Notes under the pieces: generated by a model
What the model saw: the letters and a program-made list of their open reading frames with translations, nothing else
Database searches by the model: none
What the model was told of the DNA's origin: nothing
Position numbers and translations under genes: made by a program
Part shown: piece by piece, positions 50,325-59,507 of the stretch
Numbering within the stretch: the stretch's first letter is position 1
Layout: each line of letters starts with the position of its first letter
Source of the DNA: Bacillus sp. FJAT-52991
GTDB lineage: Bacteria > Bacillota > Bacilli > Bacillales > Domibacillaceae
Direction of reading: 5' to 3'
Length of the DNA: 64,000 bases
Assembly: GCF_037201805.1 (NCBI RefSeq)
Contig: NZ_CP147404.1
Location: 3,454,501 to 3,518,500, forward strand

Positions 50325-52592
50325 TCAATAAACTATATCCAATGAAACGGTAACTTTGAACAGGTCGCCGTCTACTTCAATATCTAGCTGCCCTTCATGT
50401 AAATCAATGATTGATTTGGCAATAGCAAGCCCTAGACCAGAGCCTTCTGTATGACGAGAACGATCGCCACGCTTGAAGCGCTCAAATAATTCATCAAGAT
50501 TGTCACCAAGTTCGTATTTAGTCACATTTTTGAACGTGATGACCGCTTGGTTCCCCTCTGTTTTCAGCGAAATATAGACTCTCGTATTCTCCAATGAATA
50601 TTTCAAAATGTTGCCGATTAAATTATCAAACACACGCCAAATTTTCTGACCATCCACATAAGCGTAGACAGACTCATCTGGATTCGTCACCCGAAAGTGC
50701 AAGTCCGATCCATTAATGGACTCACTATATTCTGCTAACGCTTGCTGAAGAAGTTGAACGAGGTCGGCTTTCTCCCTGACCAACTCGGCATTCCCGCTAG
50801 CCATTTTTGAAGCTTCAAATAAGTCATCAATCAACACTTTCAACCGCTTCGACTTACGATCAATAATCTCGGTATACGCCGCTCGCTCCTCTTCTGCGAG
50901 ATTCGGTGCTTTTAACAGCTCTGTATAGGAAATAATCGAAGTAAGAGGTGTGCGCAAATCATGACTGACATTCGTGATCAGCTCTGTTTTCAACCTTTCA
51001 CTTTTTGCCTGTTCCCTTTGTGAAACCTTTACCCCTTGTTTCAATTTATTCATATCTTCTGCCATTTTCGCGAACACCGATTTCCCTTTGACCGGAAGAT
51101 CTTGTTCTGGATATCCAGCCGCCACCCTCGCTGTATGTTGAGCAATTTGATTGAAATAAGCCGTACGTTTAAATAGTAGAAAAAGGGTAGGAATGGTAAT
51201 GCTAAAAAATAATAATAGATACAACATTAATACAGATGGGTAACCATCCCACCATTCGATCACTACGATCGGCACCCCAAGACCAGTAAAAAAGAAAACG
51301 GATAGCAAGATAAACAATTGTATGCCCACCGAGCGAACTTCGAATACATTCTTCACTAATTCAATGCTTTTCATAAATAAACTATTCTTCCACTCTGCTT
51401 CTAGTCCTGGTCCTTCTTTGATGCGCAGCCATAATAATTTTGCCTGAAAAAGCACAATCAAGGTAGCGTTAGTCGATAAAATGAAGACAAATAACAGATT
51501 GGTTACCACATATAAGGGATTGCTATAATTATAAAAGTTCTGATAGCTAGTCAATAATATGAACGCAATAAAAGTCGTGCTCATCAAAGCAAAAATGCTC
51601 ATATCAGCCGGAACTTTATTATAGTAAGGACTAAATTTCTCAATGATAGCAGCTGGAATCACTGTCATTTTACAGCCAATTAGTATGCTAACAACAAATG
51701 CAAGCAGTCCACCAATCACAAATATGACAAAATTCCTTTGTGACCTCTTGAAATAAGAATAATCAGTGATAACCGGAGCAGAATCTCGCACATGCTTGGT
51801 GACCCCAATTCTTCCTTCATACGTACCTCCTGTGGTTGTCTGAATTTCTATATTATACCCAGATTCCGCAGTAGCCTCATCCATTACAAAGTAGGTTAGA
51901 TTTTTATCTGTATACATGGACAAATCATCAATTTCTAAATAATTCGGTGAATTGTACTTACGAACATGCAACATATCCTTATCATTAAACACTTCACTCA
52001 GTGAACTTCCAGACAAATTAACATTTGTGTATATTTCACCTGTGGAAGTATTTTTTAAATAATATTTAAAGACTTCCTCATAGTCATCAAACTGACGACG
52101 CTCATTTTCGTGCGTCACATAAAATTCATCAGTTGCTTTTTCTTTTTCTGCTTGAATCTTCTTGCGTACGTAGTCATCGCTTTTAAAGTTGTTCGTAATA
52201 TCTTTAATTTTCTTATCTCTTTCCTCTTCATACACTTTGGCGACTTCTTGATTTTCTGCTAACAGAGCTTCTTGAATCTTCCCAGCATATTGCTCTTTAA
52301 TCGATGTTACCTGCTCCGATAAGCTACCGTAGCTATTGCGGTATTCTTCAATTTCCTCTTTAGTGACGGTAATTCTTTTCTTCGCTTCTTCTGCAGTTAC
52401 ACTATTAAGCTCATACATATTTAAATCATTAATAAATTCATCAAGTTGACCTTCAAACTGAGGCGTGTCAAAGTAATCTTTTCTCAAATATGTATTCCCA
52501 TGATGAAGGACAGCAATTACAGCACTTAAACCATACACAAATAATAATAACCAACTAATAAATTTTAGACTATTTTTCCATTTTGTACCCAA
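50325..52592 (-). CDS. Membrane sensor histidine kinase with a large extracellular domain
   Basis: The 755-residue protein has a membrane segment at about 9-30 and an extracellular region of about 260 residues rich in charged coiled-coil sequence. Several membrane segments (about 292-480) follow, then a HAMP-like helix, a HisKA box (ELITNVSHDLRTPLTSI, about 545) and a HATPase domain (RGDRSRHTEGSGLGLAIAKS). It resembles VanS-like kinases of Firmicutes with extra membrane segments. It overlaps the regulator gene by 23 bp and starts with TTG. The signal is unknown. Confidence 0.88.
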   Translation of the reverse strand: MGTKWKNSLKFISWLLLFVYGLSAVIAVLHHGNTYLRKDYFDTPQFEGQLDEFINDLNMYELNSVTAEEAKKRITVTKEEIEEYRNSYGSLSEQVTSIKEQYAGKIQEALLAENQEVAKVYEEERDKKIKDITNNFKSDDYVRKKIQAEKEKATDEFYVTHENERRQFDDYEEVFKYYLKNTSTGEIYTNVNLSGSSLSEVFNDKDMLHVRKYNSPNYLEIDDLSMYTDKNLTYFVMDEATAESGYNIEIQTTTGGTYEGRIGVTKHVRDSAPVITDYSYFKRSQRNFVIFVIGGLLAFVVSILIGCKMTVIPAAIIEKFSPYYNKVPADMSIFALMSTTFIAFILLTSYQNFYNYSNPLYVVTNLLFVFILSTNATLIVLFQAKLLWLRIKEGPGLEAEWKNSLFMKSIELVKNVFEVRSVGIQLFILLSVFFFTGLGVPIVVIEWWDGYPSVLMLYLLLFFSITIPTLFLLFKRTAYFNQIAQHTARVAAGYPEQDLPVKGKSVFAKMAEDMNKLKQGVKVSQREQAKSERLKTELITNVSHDLRTPLTSIISYTELLKAPNLAEEERAAYTEIIDRKSKRLKVLIDDLFEASKMASGNAELVREKADLVQLLQQALAEYSESINGSDLHFRVTNPDESVYAYVDGQKIWRVFDNLIGNILKYSLENTRVYISLKTEGNQAVITFKNVTKYELGDNLDELFERFKRGDRSRHTEGSGLGLAIAKSIIDLHEGQLDIEVDGDLFKVTVSLDIVY

Positions 52593-53262
52593 TCCCCCAC
52601 ACCACCTTTAAATATCTTGGATTCTTCGGATCTATTTCTATTTTTTCTCTTATTTTACGAATATGAACGGCCACTGTATTTTCGGCATTATATCCTGGTT
52701 CTTGCCATACTCGTTCATAAATTTCATTAATTGAAAACACACGACCGGCATTCACCATAAGTAGCTCCACAATTTTATACTCGGTCGGCGTCAATTTAAC
52801 TGCTTCCCCATTGACCGCCACTTCTTTTGCCGATTGATCAAGTGTCAATCCGTTTAAATCAATGACTTGCGTAACTCCTTCATATGTACCCAACCGAACA
52901 TATCTGCGCAGCTGCGATTTCACTCGCGCCACTAGCTCCATCGGGTTGAATGGCTTGGTGACATAATCATCGGCCCCTACTTGCAAGCCCAAAATTTTAT
53001 CCGTATCTTCACTTTTTGCACTAAGAATAATGATCGGGATATTTTTTTGTTCGCGAATTTTAAATGTGGTCGCAATCCCATCGAGGCGCGGCATCATCAC
53101 ATCTAGAAGAATGAGGTGGATCGGCTGCTCATTCAATTTTTCAATCGCATCAATGCCATCTTCCGCTTTGATGACGGTTATGCCTTCATTTTTTAAATAT
53201 ATTTCGATCGCATCACGAATTTCTCTTTCATCATCGACAACTAACACATTATATTGGCTCAT
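52570..53262 (-). CDS. OmpR-family response regulator
   Basis: The 230-residue protein has a receiver domain (VLVVDDEREIR at the start, LLDVMMPRLDG with the phospho-Asp near 51, and KPFNPMELVARVKSQLRR) and a winged helix (LTPTEYKIVELLMVNAGRVF, AVHIRKIREKIE). It is the partner of the overlapping kinase gene. The ATG at 53262 is 11 bp after GGAG; a GTG four codons earlier is too close to it. A 14-bp palindrome, AATTCTTAAGAATT (53344-53357), lies about 85 bp upstream and could be an operator. Confidence 0.9.
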   Translation of the reverse strand: MSQYNVLVVDDEREIRDAIEIYLKNEGITVIKAEDGIDAIEKLNEQPIHLILLDVMMPRLDGIATTFKIREQKNIPIIILSAKSEDTDKILGLQVGADDYVTKPFNPMELVARVKSQLRRYVRLGTYEGVTQVIDLNGLTLDQSAKEVAVNGEAVKLTPTEYKIVELLMVNAGRVFSINEIYERVWQEPGYNAENTVAVHIRKIREKIEIDPKNPRYLKVVWGIGYKMEK

Positions 53263-53362
53263 TTTTCCCCACACTCCTTTCGAAAGTATATCATGTGTTC
53301 ATTAAGGCCATTGTAACGGGCAGATCTTAATAAAAGGTGAGGATAATTCTTAAGAATTTCTT

Positions 53363-53394
53363 AAAAAAAAGAACCTGCTTCACAACAGGTTCTT
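53363..53394 (-). terminator. Terminator of the SIR2 gene
   Basis: Minus-strand AAGAACCTG and CAGGTTCTT form a 9-bp stem with an 8-base loop and a run of eight U residues. It starts at the stop codon. Confidence 0.93.
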
Positions 53395-55148
53395 TACGGA
53401 TTTCCAATATACGCATGAATGAATCCATGACCATTAAATGACTCGTTTTCATCTAAATCTTGGACTAGTTTTTCAAGAGCCGCCATGAACGCTTCTCTGC
53501 TTCCATTACAAATGGCTAACACTGGCCAATTGTCATCTTCTCTTCCTTCTTTTAAAAAGCGAATGAGATGTTCGCGGTTGCTATTGAAGCCAAAACGCCC
53601 GCAAATATAGCCGCTCTCCTCGCTATGACGATGTTGAATCGCTCGAAGCAATTCAAAAATATCATAATACCGTTCAAACTCGGCTTCATCAAAGGCGAGC
53701 TGTGTATCAATGAATACCTGTTTCATATATGGATAAATAAAAACGGTCTCCATCGGCAAGTGATAGGCTTTGTCAGAAGAAACATAGTGAAATAAACGCT
53801 CAAGCCCTAATGAAGGAGAGGTATATTTCAAAAATGACAGGTTGTGACTGTAAGGGTCCTGCACTTTCGGACGGGTAAAAAGCAAGCTCAATAGTTGATA
53901 ATTCTTCTTCATCACCGCAGCAATACCGATGCTATAAAGAGCAGCTTGAAGCGGCATTTGCTGTAAACTAAGGAGATGAGGTTGTCCACGATGTCGTCTT
54001 AATCCCGTCAGCCGCTCTAATGTTTGCATGATTAACGCTTCTTGCTCCTCCTTTTTCATATAGTAAGCTAACACGGCGAGCAGCATCGATAACGCTCGGC
54101 TTTGCTCTTTGACCATTTGTACTTTTTCCATAACGGATGGCGGAGTAATATGGCCATCGTAATTTTGCGTCACTAAAAACGCCACAAGCTCTTTCGTATG
54201 CTCCGTCACCATCTCGCGCAAATCAATTTCTTGATTATCCGTAATATAACGCTTCAGCCGCTTCATTTTAATTTGAATATGCTCTGGGCTTACCCTTTTC
54301 ACTTTCGATATATTCGATACATTCTCATATAAGTCCGTAAAAAAAGAATCGGCTCCGCGCGTATCAACAATTTTACAAGCATCACGAAATTTAATTAAAT
54401 CTTCGGCATGAGGAGTTAAGTTTTCAGTAAAGGCATGCCAGTACCACGAATAGCGCCGCCCTTTCACCGATTTAATAATATCCCGCAAAGCCGTATCCCA
54501 TTCAGCAGACCATCCTGAAACAATCACCCCATATTCATCAAATACCCGATGGATCATCCGTTCCAATGATTCTGAATAGTGGTCCAGTTCATCCGTTACA
54601 TTTTTAAAACGAGTATCGCGATAATCTCCGTTAATTTTCAAAATTGTACATTGGGCATGAGCTAATGGCTTCATTCCCTCGATATCCGTTTGATGATACA
54701 CCGTTTGGTACTGAATACTTAGCTCATCAAGCGCATGTTCTAGCAGCCGGTCAAAATTAGTCGTAACAATCACTTTGACATAACCTTTTTGAACTAATTT
54801 GGCAATCGCATGATGTGCATCGGTCGGTATCTTTTGCCGCTCTTTGATCTCTTCAGGCGTTGGTTCGAAAAATTCCTTTAACAAGCCATTTCGCTCTGAT
54901 GATGTTTTCGCCAATATTTCAATTACTTCATTATACAGAGGTGTTCTCCCATATTTTTTCTCATACCATTCCATTGGATCTTCTTCATTGTCACCGCTCA
55001 CCTGCATCATCCGCCGGCAAAGCTCCCGCAACACCCCACGCCCTGTAGGAATCCCTGCTGCATAAGAAATGCCAGAGCCAAGCAATAATGCATACACGCC
55101 TTTATTTGCTTCTACTGAAAAAGCTAACGACAACAACTTCTCATCCAC
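53394..55148 (-). CDS. SIR2-domain protein, candidate NADase-type defence protein
   Basis: The 584-residue protein has an N-terminal SIR2-like fold (about 1-290) with GSGISYAAGIP (24-34) for NAD binding, TTNFDRLLE (129-137), NGDYRD (173-178, where sirtuins have the catalytic HG) and SGWSAEWD (211-218). The C-terminal half (about 300-584) is helical with no known motif. This is the layout of large SIR2 proteins that deplete NAD during phage infection, such as DSR or ThsA, but those also carry recognisable partner domains. The start is GTG, 10 bp after GGAGG. It is a single gene with its own terminator. Confidence 0.75.
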   Translation of the reverse strand: MDEKLLSLAFSVEANKGVYALLLGSGISYAAGIPTGRGVLRELCRRMMQVSGDNEEDPMEWYEKKYGRTPLYNEVIEILAKTSSERNGLLKEFFEPTPEEIKERQKIPTDAHHAIAKLVQKGYVKVIVTTNFDRLLEHALDELSIQYQTVYHQTDIEGMKPLAHAQCTILKINGDYRDTRFKNVTDELDHYSESLERMIHRVFDEYGVIVSGWSAEWDTALRDIIKSVKGRRYSWYWHAFTENLTPHAEDLIKFRDACKIVDTRGADSFFTDLYENVSNISKVKRVSPEHIQIKMKRLKRYITDNQEIDLREMVTEHTKELVAFLVTQNYDGHITPPSVMEKVQMVKEQSRALSMLLAVLAYYMKKEEQEALIMQTLERLTGLRRHRGQPHLLSLQQMPLQAALYSIGIAAVMKKNYQLLSLLFTRPKVQDPYSHNLSFLKYTSPSLGLERLFHYVSSDKAYHLPMETVFIYPYMKQVFIDTQLAFDEAEFERYYDIFELLRAIQHRHSEESGYICGRFGFNSNREHLIRFLKEGREDDNWPVLAICNGSREAFMAALEKLVQDLDENESFNGHGFIHAYIGNP

Positions 55149-55306
55149 TTGGCGACAGCCTCCTTTCTGAATGAAGTCGTAAAACCTTCAATGTAACTAT
55201 GTATATTAATCACTTCTCGGGAATATGCGTGAAACCCTCTAAATTTACTTTTATTTAATATGGGAAAATATAGGTTGTGGCGACTAATTGAAGAAAGTGC
55301 TGGAAA

Positions 55307-55460
55307 GTCGGAGAACGGCTTCGTAAGGTCAAAGAAAATGACACAAAGTCAAAGAAATCCATCACAAAGTCAAAGAAATGACCACAATGTCCGAGAAATT
55401 GCTCGTAAGGTCAAAGAAACTACTACAAAGTCAAAGAAATTGACGCAAAATCAAAAAAGC
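55307..55460. repeat. Array of 20-21-bp repeats, core GTCAAAGAAA (8 units)
   Basis: Units start at 55307, 55328, 55348, 55369, 55389, 55410, 55430 and 55450, so the period alternates 21 and 20 bp. Core variants are GTCGGAGAAC, GTCAAAGAAA (five copies), GTCCGAGAAA and ATCAAAAAAG, with 10-11 variable bases between. It is flanked by DoxX and the SIR2 gene. The rest of 55149-55500 shows no gene. Confidence 0.85.
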
Positions 55461-55500
55461 CATCCCACTCAATCACAATAGGATGCCTTCTCCACCATTC

Positions 55501-55914
55501 TTATTTTTCGTTGCTATCTTTACCGATGACCAATTGTCCTAGTGAATAAAGAGAGCTGCCTGCAATGACAAGATAAACAGACATTGCTAGTAAGGCTACA
55601 TCTAGTTCATAACCCGCCATTTCGCCGTTCCCCATAAATCCAGCTTCTAATTTTACTTTTGAAATCGCTCCAATCATGACAATCACAAATAGAGCAGCAA
55701 TAATGCGTGTACCTAATCCTAAAATCATTGCTGCACCGCCAACTAATTCAATAGCAGCCACGATGTACGCCATAAAGCTCGGAATGCCAATGCTGTCAAA
55801 CCAGCCAGCAATATTCTCAATTCCTCCTTGGAACTTTGCCAACCCATGAATGAAAAATGTCAAACCTAAAATTACTCGTAAAATAAGGGCACCTAATTCA
55901 TGCTTCTTTGTCAT
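55501..55914 (-). CDS. DoxX family membrane protein
   Basis: The 137-residue protein has four membrane segments with the family start LGALILRVILGLTFFIHGLA, then KFQGGIENIAGWFDSIGIP, AAIELVGGAAMILGLGTRI and a polar C terminus. DoxX-type proteins are linked to redox or thiol stress, and quinone-related operons in Bacillus carry similar genes (CatD, MhqP). The ATG at 55914 follows AGGAGAG. It is monocistronic. The exact role is unknown. Confidence 0.85.
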   Translation of the reverse strand: MTKKHELGALILRVILGLTFFIHGLAKFQGGIENIAGWFDSIGIPSFMAYIVAAIELVGGAAMILGLGTRIIAALFVIVMIGAISKVKLEAGFMGNGEMAGYELDVALLAMSVYLVIAGSSLYSLGQLVIGKDSNEK

Positions 55915-56080
55915 ATGAAAACTCTCCTTTTTGAACATTAGAATATAATAATCATTTGATTACTTTTCGTAACTTAATTTATATTAAAAATATTATTTCG
56001 TCAAGTAACAAATTAAAAAAAGTTAATAATCACTATTCGGACGATTAATTTTTTTAATTTTAAATAAATGATTTTCCCAC

Positions 56081-56127
56081 AAAAAATAACCCTTGAATTG
56101 AACCAATGTCGGTCGAATTCAAGGGTT
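56081..56127 (-). terminator. Terminator of the DUF418-kinase-regulator operon
   Basis: AACCCTTGAATT and AATTCAAGGGTT form a perfect 12-bp stem with a 16-base loop, followed on the minus strand by ATTTTTTG. Confidence 0.88.
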
Positions 56128-56170
56128 ATGCTTTCAAGGCTATTATCTATTTTAAAAAGGCTACTTTTCA

Positions 56171-56776
56171 CTAAATCCAGCCTTTTTCCTCCGCGATTCG
56201 TACCGCCTGTTGCCTTGATTCCGTTTCTAGCTTTTGAATCGCAGACGATAAATAATTACGGACTGTCCCGTTTGTTAAAAATAAGGTCTTGGCGATTTGG
56301 CCAGTTGTCATTCCTGACTTTGTCAACCTTAACACTTCTTGTTCCCTATCAGTCAAGGGACTGGCTTCGTTTAAAAAAAGAGCAGCAGCGAGATCTGTAC
56401 TGATCACTCGTTCGCCATTCACCACTTTTCGAATCGTCGCAATTAAAAAGTCGATCGGTTCATCCTTCAACAAATACCCTTCCACTTTCAGATTCATCGC
56501 TTTTTGCAAGTAGCCGGGACGAGTAAACGTTGTGACAATAATGATCTTACAAGAACTGCCTTGCTCCCGCAGTCTCTCTGCGATTTCTAGACCAGTAACA
56601 TAAGGCATTTCAATATCAAGTAAGCACACGTCCGGCTGTTTCGCCTCAATCGCCGCTAATGCTTGTTTGCCGTCCGCTACCTCGGCAACGACTTCAATAT
56701 CGTCCTCTAATTTTAGCAATGAGGCCATTGCACCGCTTAGCATTTTCTGATCTTCTGCCATGACTATGCGTATCAT
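56171..56776 (-). CDS. DesR-like response regulator (NarL/LuxR family)
   Basis: The 201-residue protein has a receiver domain (MIRIVMAEDQKMLSGAMASL, VCLLDIEMPYVTGLE, LLKDEP) and a LuxR helix-turn-helix (PLTDREQEVLRLTKSGMTTG, TNGTVRNYLSSAIQKLE). The sequence follows B. subtilis DesR and YvfU over its full length. It is the last gene of DUF418-kinase-regulator, 20 bp after the kinase. The former target may have been the ABC transporter whose remnant lies upstream. A link to the desaturase at 5.9 kb is only speculation. Confidence 0.88.
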   Translation of the reverse strand: MIRIVMAEDQKMLSGAMASLLKLEDDIEVVAEVADGKQALAAIEAKQPDVCLLDIEMPYVTGLEIAERLREQGSSCKIIIVTTFTRPGYLQKAMNLKVEGYLLKDEPIDFLIATIRKVVNGERVISTDLAAALFLNEASPLTDREQEVLRLTKSGMTTGQIAKTLFLTNGTVRNYLSSAIQKLETESRQQAVRIAEEKGWI

Positions 56777-56796
56777 CTCTTCTCTTTCCTTTCTTC

Positions 56797-57882
56797 CTAA
56801 ACTGGGACTTTCAATGTCACTACGACACCACCGTTTGATCCTTCTTCAATAACCGCCTGGCCGCTAATCAATTTCATTCGTTCCTTCATAGATGACAGGC
56901 CATTGCCACTCGATATTTGCTTTAGCCCCACGCCATTATCAATTAGCTGGAGAAATACGAAGCTACCTTCATTCGTAACCGTTAACTGACAACTGCTCGC
57001 CTGACTATGCTTCATAATATTCGTCACAGCTTCTCTAATGGACAACGCCGTCATCGTTTCATTTAGCTTTGACAATGATATATTGAGAACCTTGTTGTTG
57101 ACTTCAAAGTTCACACCAGCAGCATCCAGTGCTTTTTCTGCATATTGCAACTCTTGTTCTAATGACACCCACCTCATCGTCTCCACCATTTCTCGCACTT
57201 GTTTCAGTGCCGTCCTTGACGTATCACGAATATCCGTCAGCTCCTGCTTAGCCTGATCGACATCTTTTTCCATGAGCCTCATCGTTAATTCACTTTTTAG
57301 TTTAATCATCGTTAACGTTTGGCCAAGGGTATCATGAAGATCCCTTGCAATTCGGTGGCGCTCCTCTTCTTGAATCAGACGTTCATTCGTATCGTTTAAC
57401 TCTTGCTTCAAATGTTCGGCCTGCTCGTTTGCAAAGATCACGATCGGCAATGCTAGCAGAATCATCATGATAGGCAATTCAACTGTTTGCAAAAAAGCTG
57501 TCGGGTTGCCATCAACCACTCCATGTACGGTAAAAAACATCCCCACGATCGCGGCCATTCCAACAGCTATATGCCGCTTCGAACGAGAGCGTCCTAATAA
57601 ATCAGCAAAAATACCACCATAAAGAAGCAGCCAACTGTCCATCAACACACCTAGTATAGTAAGCACAATGAACCCTAATAAACACGCAGCCAGGAGTCGC
57701 CCATCCCGATGCCATAGCGCGATATAAAAGGCAAACAAAAACACCACAAATAACAATAGATTGCCCGTTAAGCCGATGATGCTTTCCGTCGTCACCATAT
57801 AATAAAACAAAAAAGCGATAGCGATGACGTCAATCAGTAAGTATTTCTCCATTTGATCAGACGGATATATTTTATTTCTCAT
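56797..57882 (-). CDS. DesK-like membrane sensor histidine kinase
   Basis: The 361-residue protein has about five membrane segments (15-155), then a HisKA_3 box (EEERHRIARDLHDTLGQTLT, His near 190) and a HATPase domain (DNGVGLKQISSGNGLSSMKE). Size and topology match DesK and YvfT. DesK senses membrane fluidity through its membrane helices; whether this protein does is unknown. The ATG follows GGGGG. It is 18 bp after the DUF418 gene. Confidence 0.88.
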   Translation of the reverse strand: MRNKIYPSDQMEKYLLIDVIAIAFLFYYMVTTESIIGLTGNLLLFVVFLFAFYIALWHRDGRLLAACLLGFIVLTILGVLMDSWLLLYGGIFADLLGRSRSKRHIAVGMAAIVGMFFTVHGVVDGNPTAFLQTVELPIMMILLALPIVIFANEQAEHLKQELNDTNERLIQEEERHRIARDLHDTLGQTLTMIKLKSELTMRLMEKDVDQAKQELTDIRDTSRTALKQVREMVETMRWVSLEQELQYAEKALDAAGVNFEVNNKVLNISLSKLNETMTALSIREAVTNIMKHSQASSCQLTVTNEGSFVFLQLIDNGVGLKQISSGNGLSSMKERMKLISGQAVIEEGSNGGVVVTLKVPV

Positions 57883-57900
57883 AAAGTATTGCCCCCAACA

Positions 57901-59046
57901 TTACATCTTGATTAGGCGAGTAACATATTTGCGCGCCGTCTCCATCGGGCCAAGTGAAAATTTTCTCAACCAAAGTGACGCAAAGGTAAGCTGAAACACA
58001 ACGATCAAAAGCCAAATAATGATCACAGCAAGCCCCTCTACTTTTCCACCAAGCCCCAAGCCCCAGCCGTAAAAAAGCGTCGTTCCTAAAATATTTTGCA
58101 ATACATAACAAGTTAGTGACATCTTGCCGGCTTGTTCGAGCCGCTGCCATAACCAATAACGTTGATTTTTTTCCACAAGCCAAGCAATCAGCCCGATATA
58201 GCCGAGCGATAACATCGGTGCAAATAAATAACGAACGGGAAAATCAAAGGCACCCCCTGGCACGAAAATAAGCAAATTTAGCGGCAAACCGACAGCAAGC
58301 CCCCATTTCAGCATGCGCGCTCGCCACATTTTCCCCGTTTGATCTGGAGCAAACGCACCTTTTCTCATCAGAGTGACACCGAGTAAAAACAAAAAGATAT
58401 TCATCGGAATCGTAAAGATCGCTTCTCCTCTTAACCAAAGAAAATTGTTCGTTCGGTATTGAACCTGCTCGAGCCAACTGCCTTCTTTATAAAGTTGGAC
58501 TATCTCCTCCATATTTCCAAGTGAAATATTGGCACCTTGTAAATTGGCAGATACTGTACTAACCAATATAAGCACAATCATTATTACATGAAAGCTTCCC
58601 GTCCCAATCATCGCTCTTTTTATCGCACGATCTCCCCGCTTCACAATGAAAGCAACAATCATGGCTGTGACACCATAGCTCATCAAAATATCATACTCCA
58701 TCACAAGAACGAAATGGATCAAGCCTTCCATAAGCAAAATCAACGATGCCCATAAATATACACCTGGCCACGCCGCTTTCCTGCGCAAAGACTGTTGATA
58801 TTTCATCTCTAAACCGACACCGAACATGATCGTTAATAAACCAAGCATCTTTCCATTCACTAAAAACAAAACAAACAGCCGGATGAAATCATCGAAAGAA
58901 GCCCACCACTCATTATGATCAATCGTTAAAAGATAGGATAAATCTCCAAGGTAAGCAAATATCCAAATATTCGTTCCTAATGTCCCCAACACCGCAAACC
59001 CTCTTAAAATATCAAGAAGCCGAATCCTTTTTGTTGTAACTTCCAC
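57901..59046 (-). CDS. DUF418 family membrane protein
   Basis: The 381-residue protein has about ten membrane segments. It begins KRIRLLDILRGFAVLGTLGT, has a central loop (LWLRGEAIFTIPMNIFLFLL) and the C-terminal DUF418 part (WQRLEQAGKMSLTCYVLQNI). Such proteins (YeiB-like, related to acyltransferase_3) have no firm function. The start is GTG with GAGGAG upstream. It is the first intact gene of the operon with a DesKR-like system, and sits where yvfRS-like ABC genes usually precede such a system. Confidence 0.85.
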   Translation of the reverse strand: MEVTTKRIRLLDILRGFAVLGTLGTNIWIFAYLGDLSYLLTIDHNEWWASFDDFIRLFVLFLVNGKMLGLLTIMFGVGLEMKYQQSLRRKAAWPGVYLWASLILLMEGLIHFVLVMEYDILMSYGVTAMIVAFIVKRGDRAIKRAMIGTGSFHVIMIVLILVSTVSANLQGANISLGNMEEIVQLYKEGSWLEQVQYRTNNFLWLRGEAIFTIPMNIFLFLLGVTLMRKGAFAPDQTGKMWRARMLKWGLAVGLPLNLLIFVPGGAFDFPVRYLFAPMLSLGYIGLIAWLVEKNQRYWLWQRLEQAGKMSLTCYVLQNILGTTLFYGWGLGLGGKVEGLAVIIIWLLIVVFQLTFASLWLRKFSLGPMETARKYVTRLIKM

Positions 59047-59109
59047 TCTGATCTCCTCATCTCCTGCTTTTTTATATCCATTTTAGCTTCAAGTAAAAAG
59101 ACGAGGTAT

Positions 59110-59250
59110 TCACAGGAATAAGAATATTTTCATGACAGCTGTCATATGTTCGGTAAAGTTATATAAGTTTGCCGATTTCGTCTCAAGCCCCTTGAGCACC
59201 TGCTTGCTTCCATAAGATTTACTCACTTGATCAATTACCAACTCCATCAT
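59110..59250 (-). pseudogene. N-terminal remnant of an ABC transporter ATP-binding gene
   Basis: After GAAGGGAGAAGGA two adjacent ATGs start MELVIDQVSKSYGSKQVLKG, the canonical beginning of an ABC ATPase. After residue 21 the sequence (ETKSANLYNFTEHMTAVMK) is unrelated, and Walker A and everything beyond is missing. An internal deletion probably removed the rest of this gene and a permease gene before DUF418. Confidence 0.75.
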
Positions 59251-59330
59251 TCCTTCTCCCTTCGTTCTCGTTATGCCCCAGTGTAAAAGATGAAAGTAAT
59301 ATCCAAGTAAAAAACACACCAACAGAAGAT

Positions 59331-59370
59331 AAAAAATGAGCGCCTGTTTTTACACGAACGCTTATTTTTT
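59331..59370. terminator. Bidirectional hairpin terminator
   Basis: AAAAAATGAGCG and CGCTTATTTTTT form a 12-bp stem (one G-U) with a 16-base loop and A/T tails on both strands. No intact gene ends next to it now, so it may be a relic of deleted genes. Nothing else is seen between 59251 and 59507. Confidence 0.7.
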
Positions 59371-59507
59371 CATCACACATCGATAGGTAAGTGTTGTAAA
59401 TGTTTTTGCCGTTTATATAATTGGTAATTGAAATTTTTACCCTAATAACCGATAATAGTAAAATATAACTATTCAGAATTTTTTTACAGGTCATTAGGGG
59501 GAGAAAG

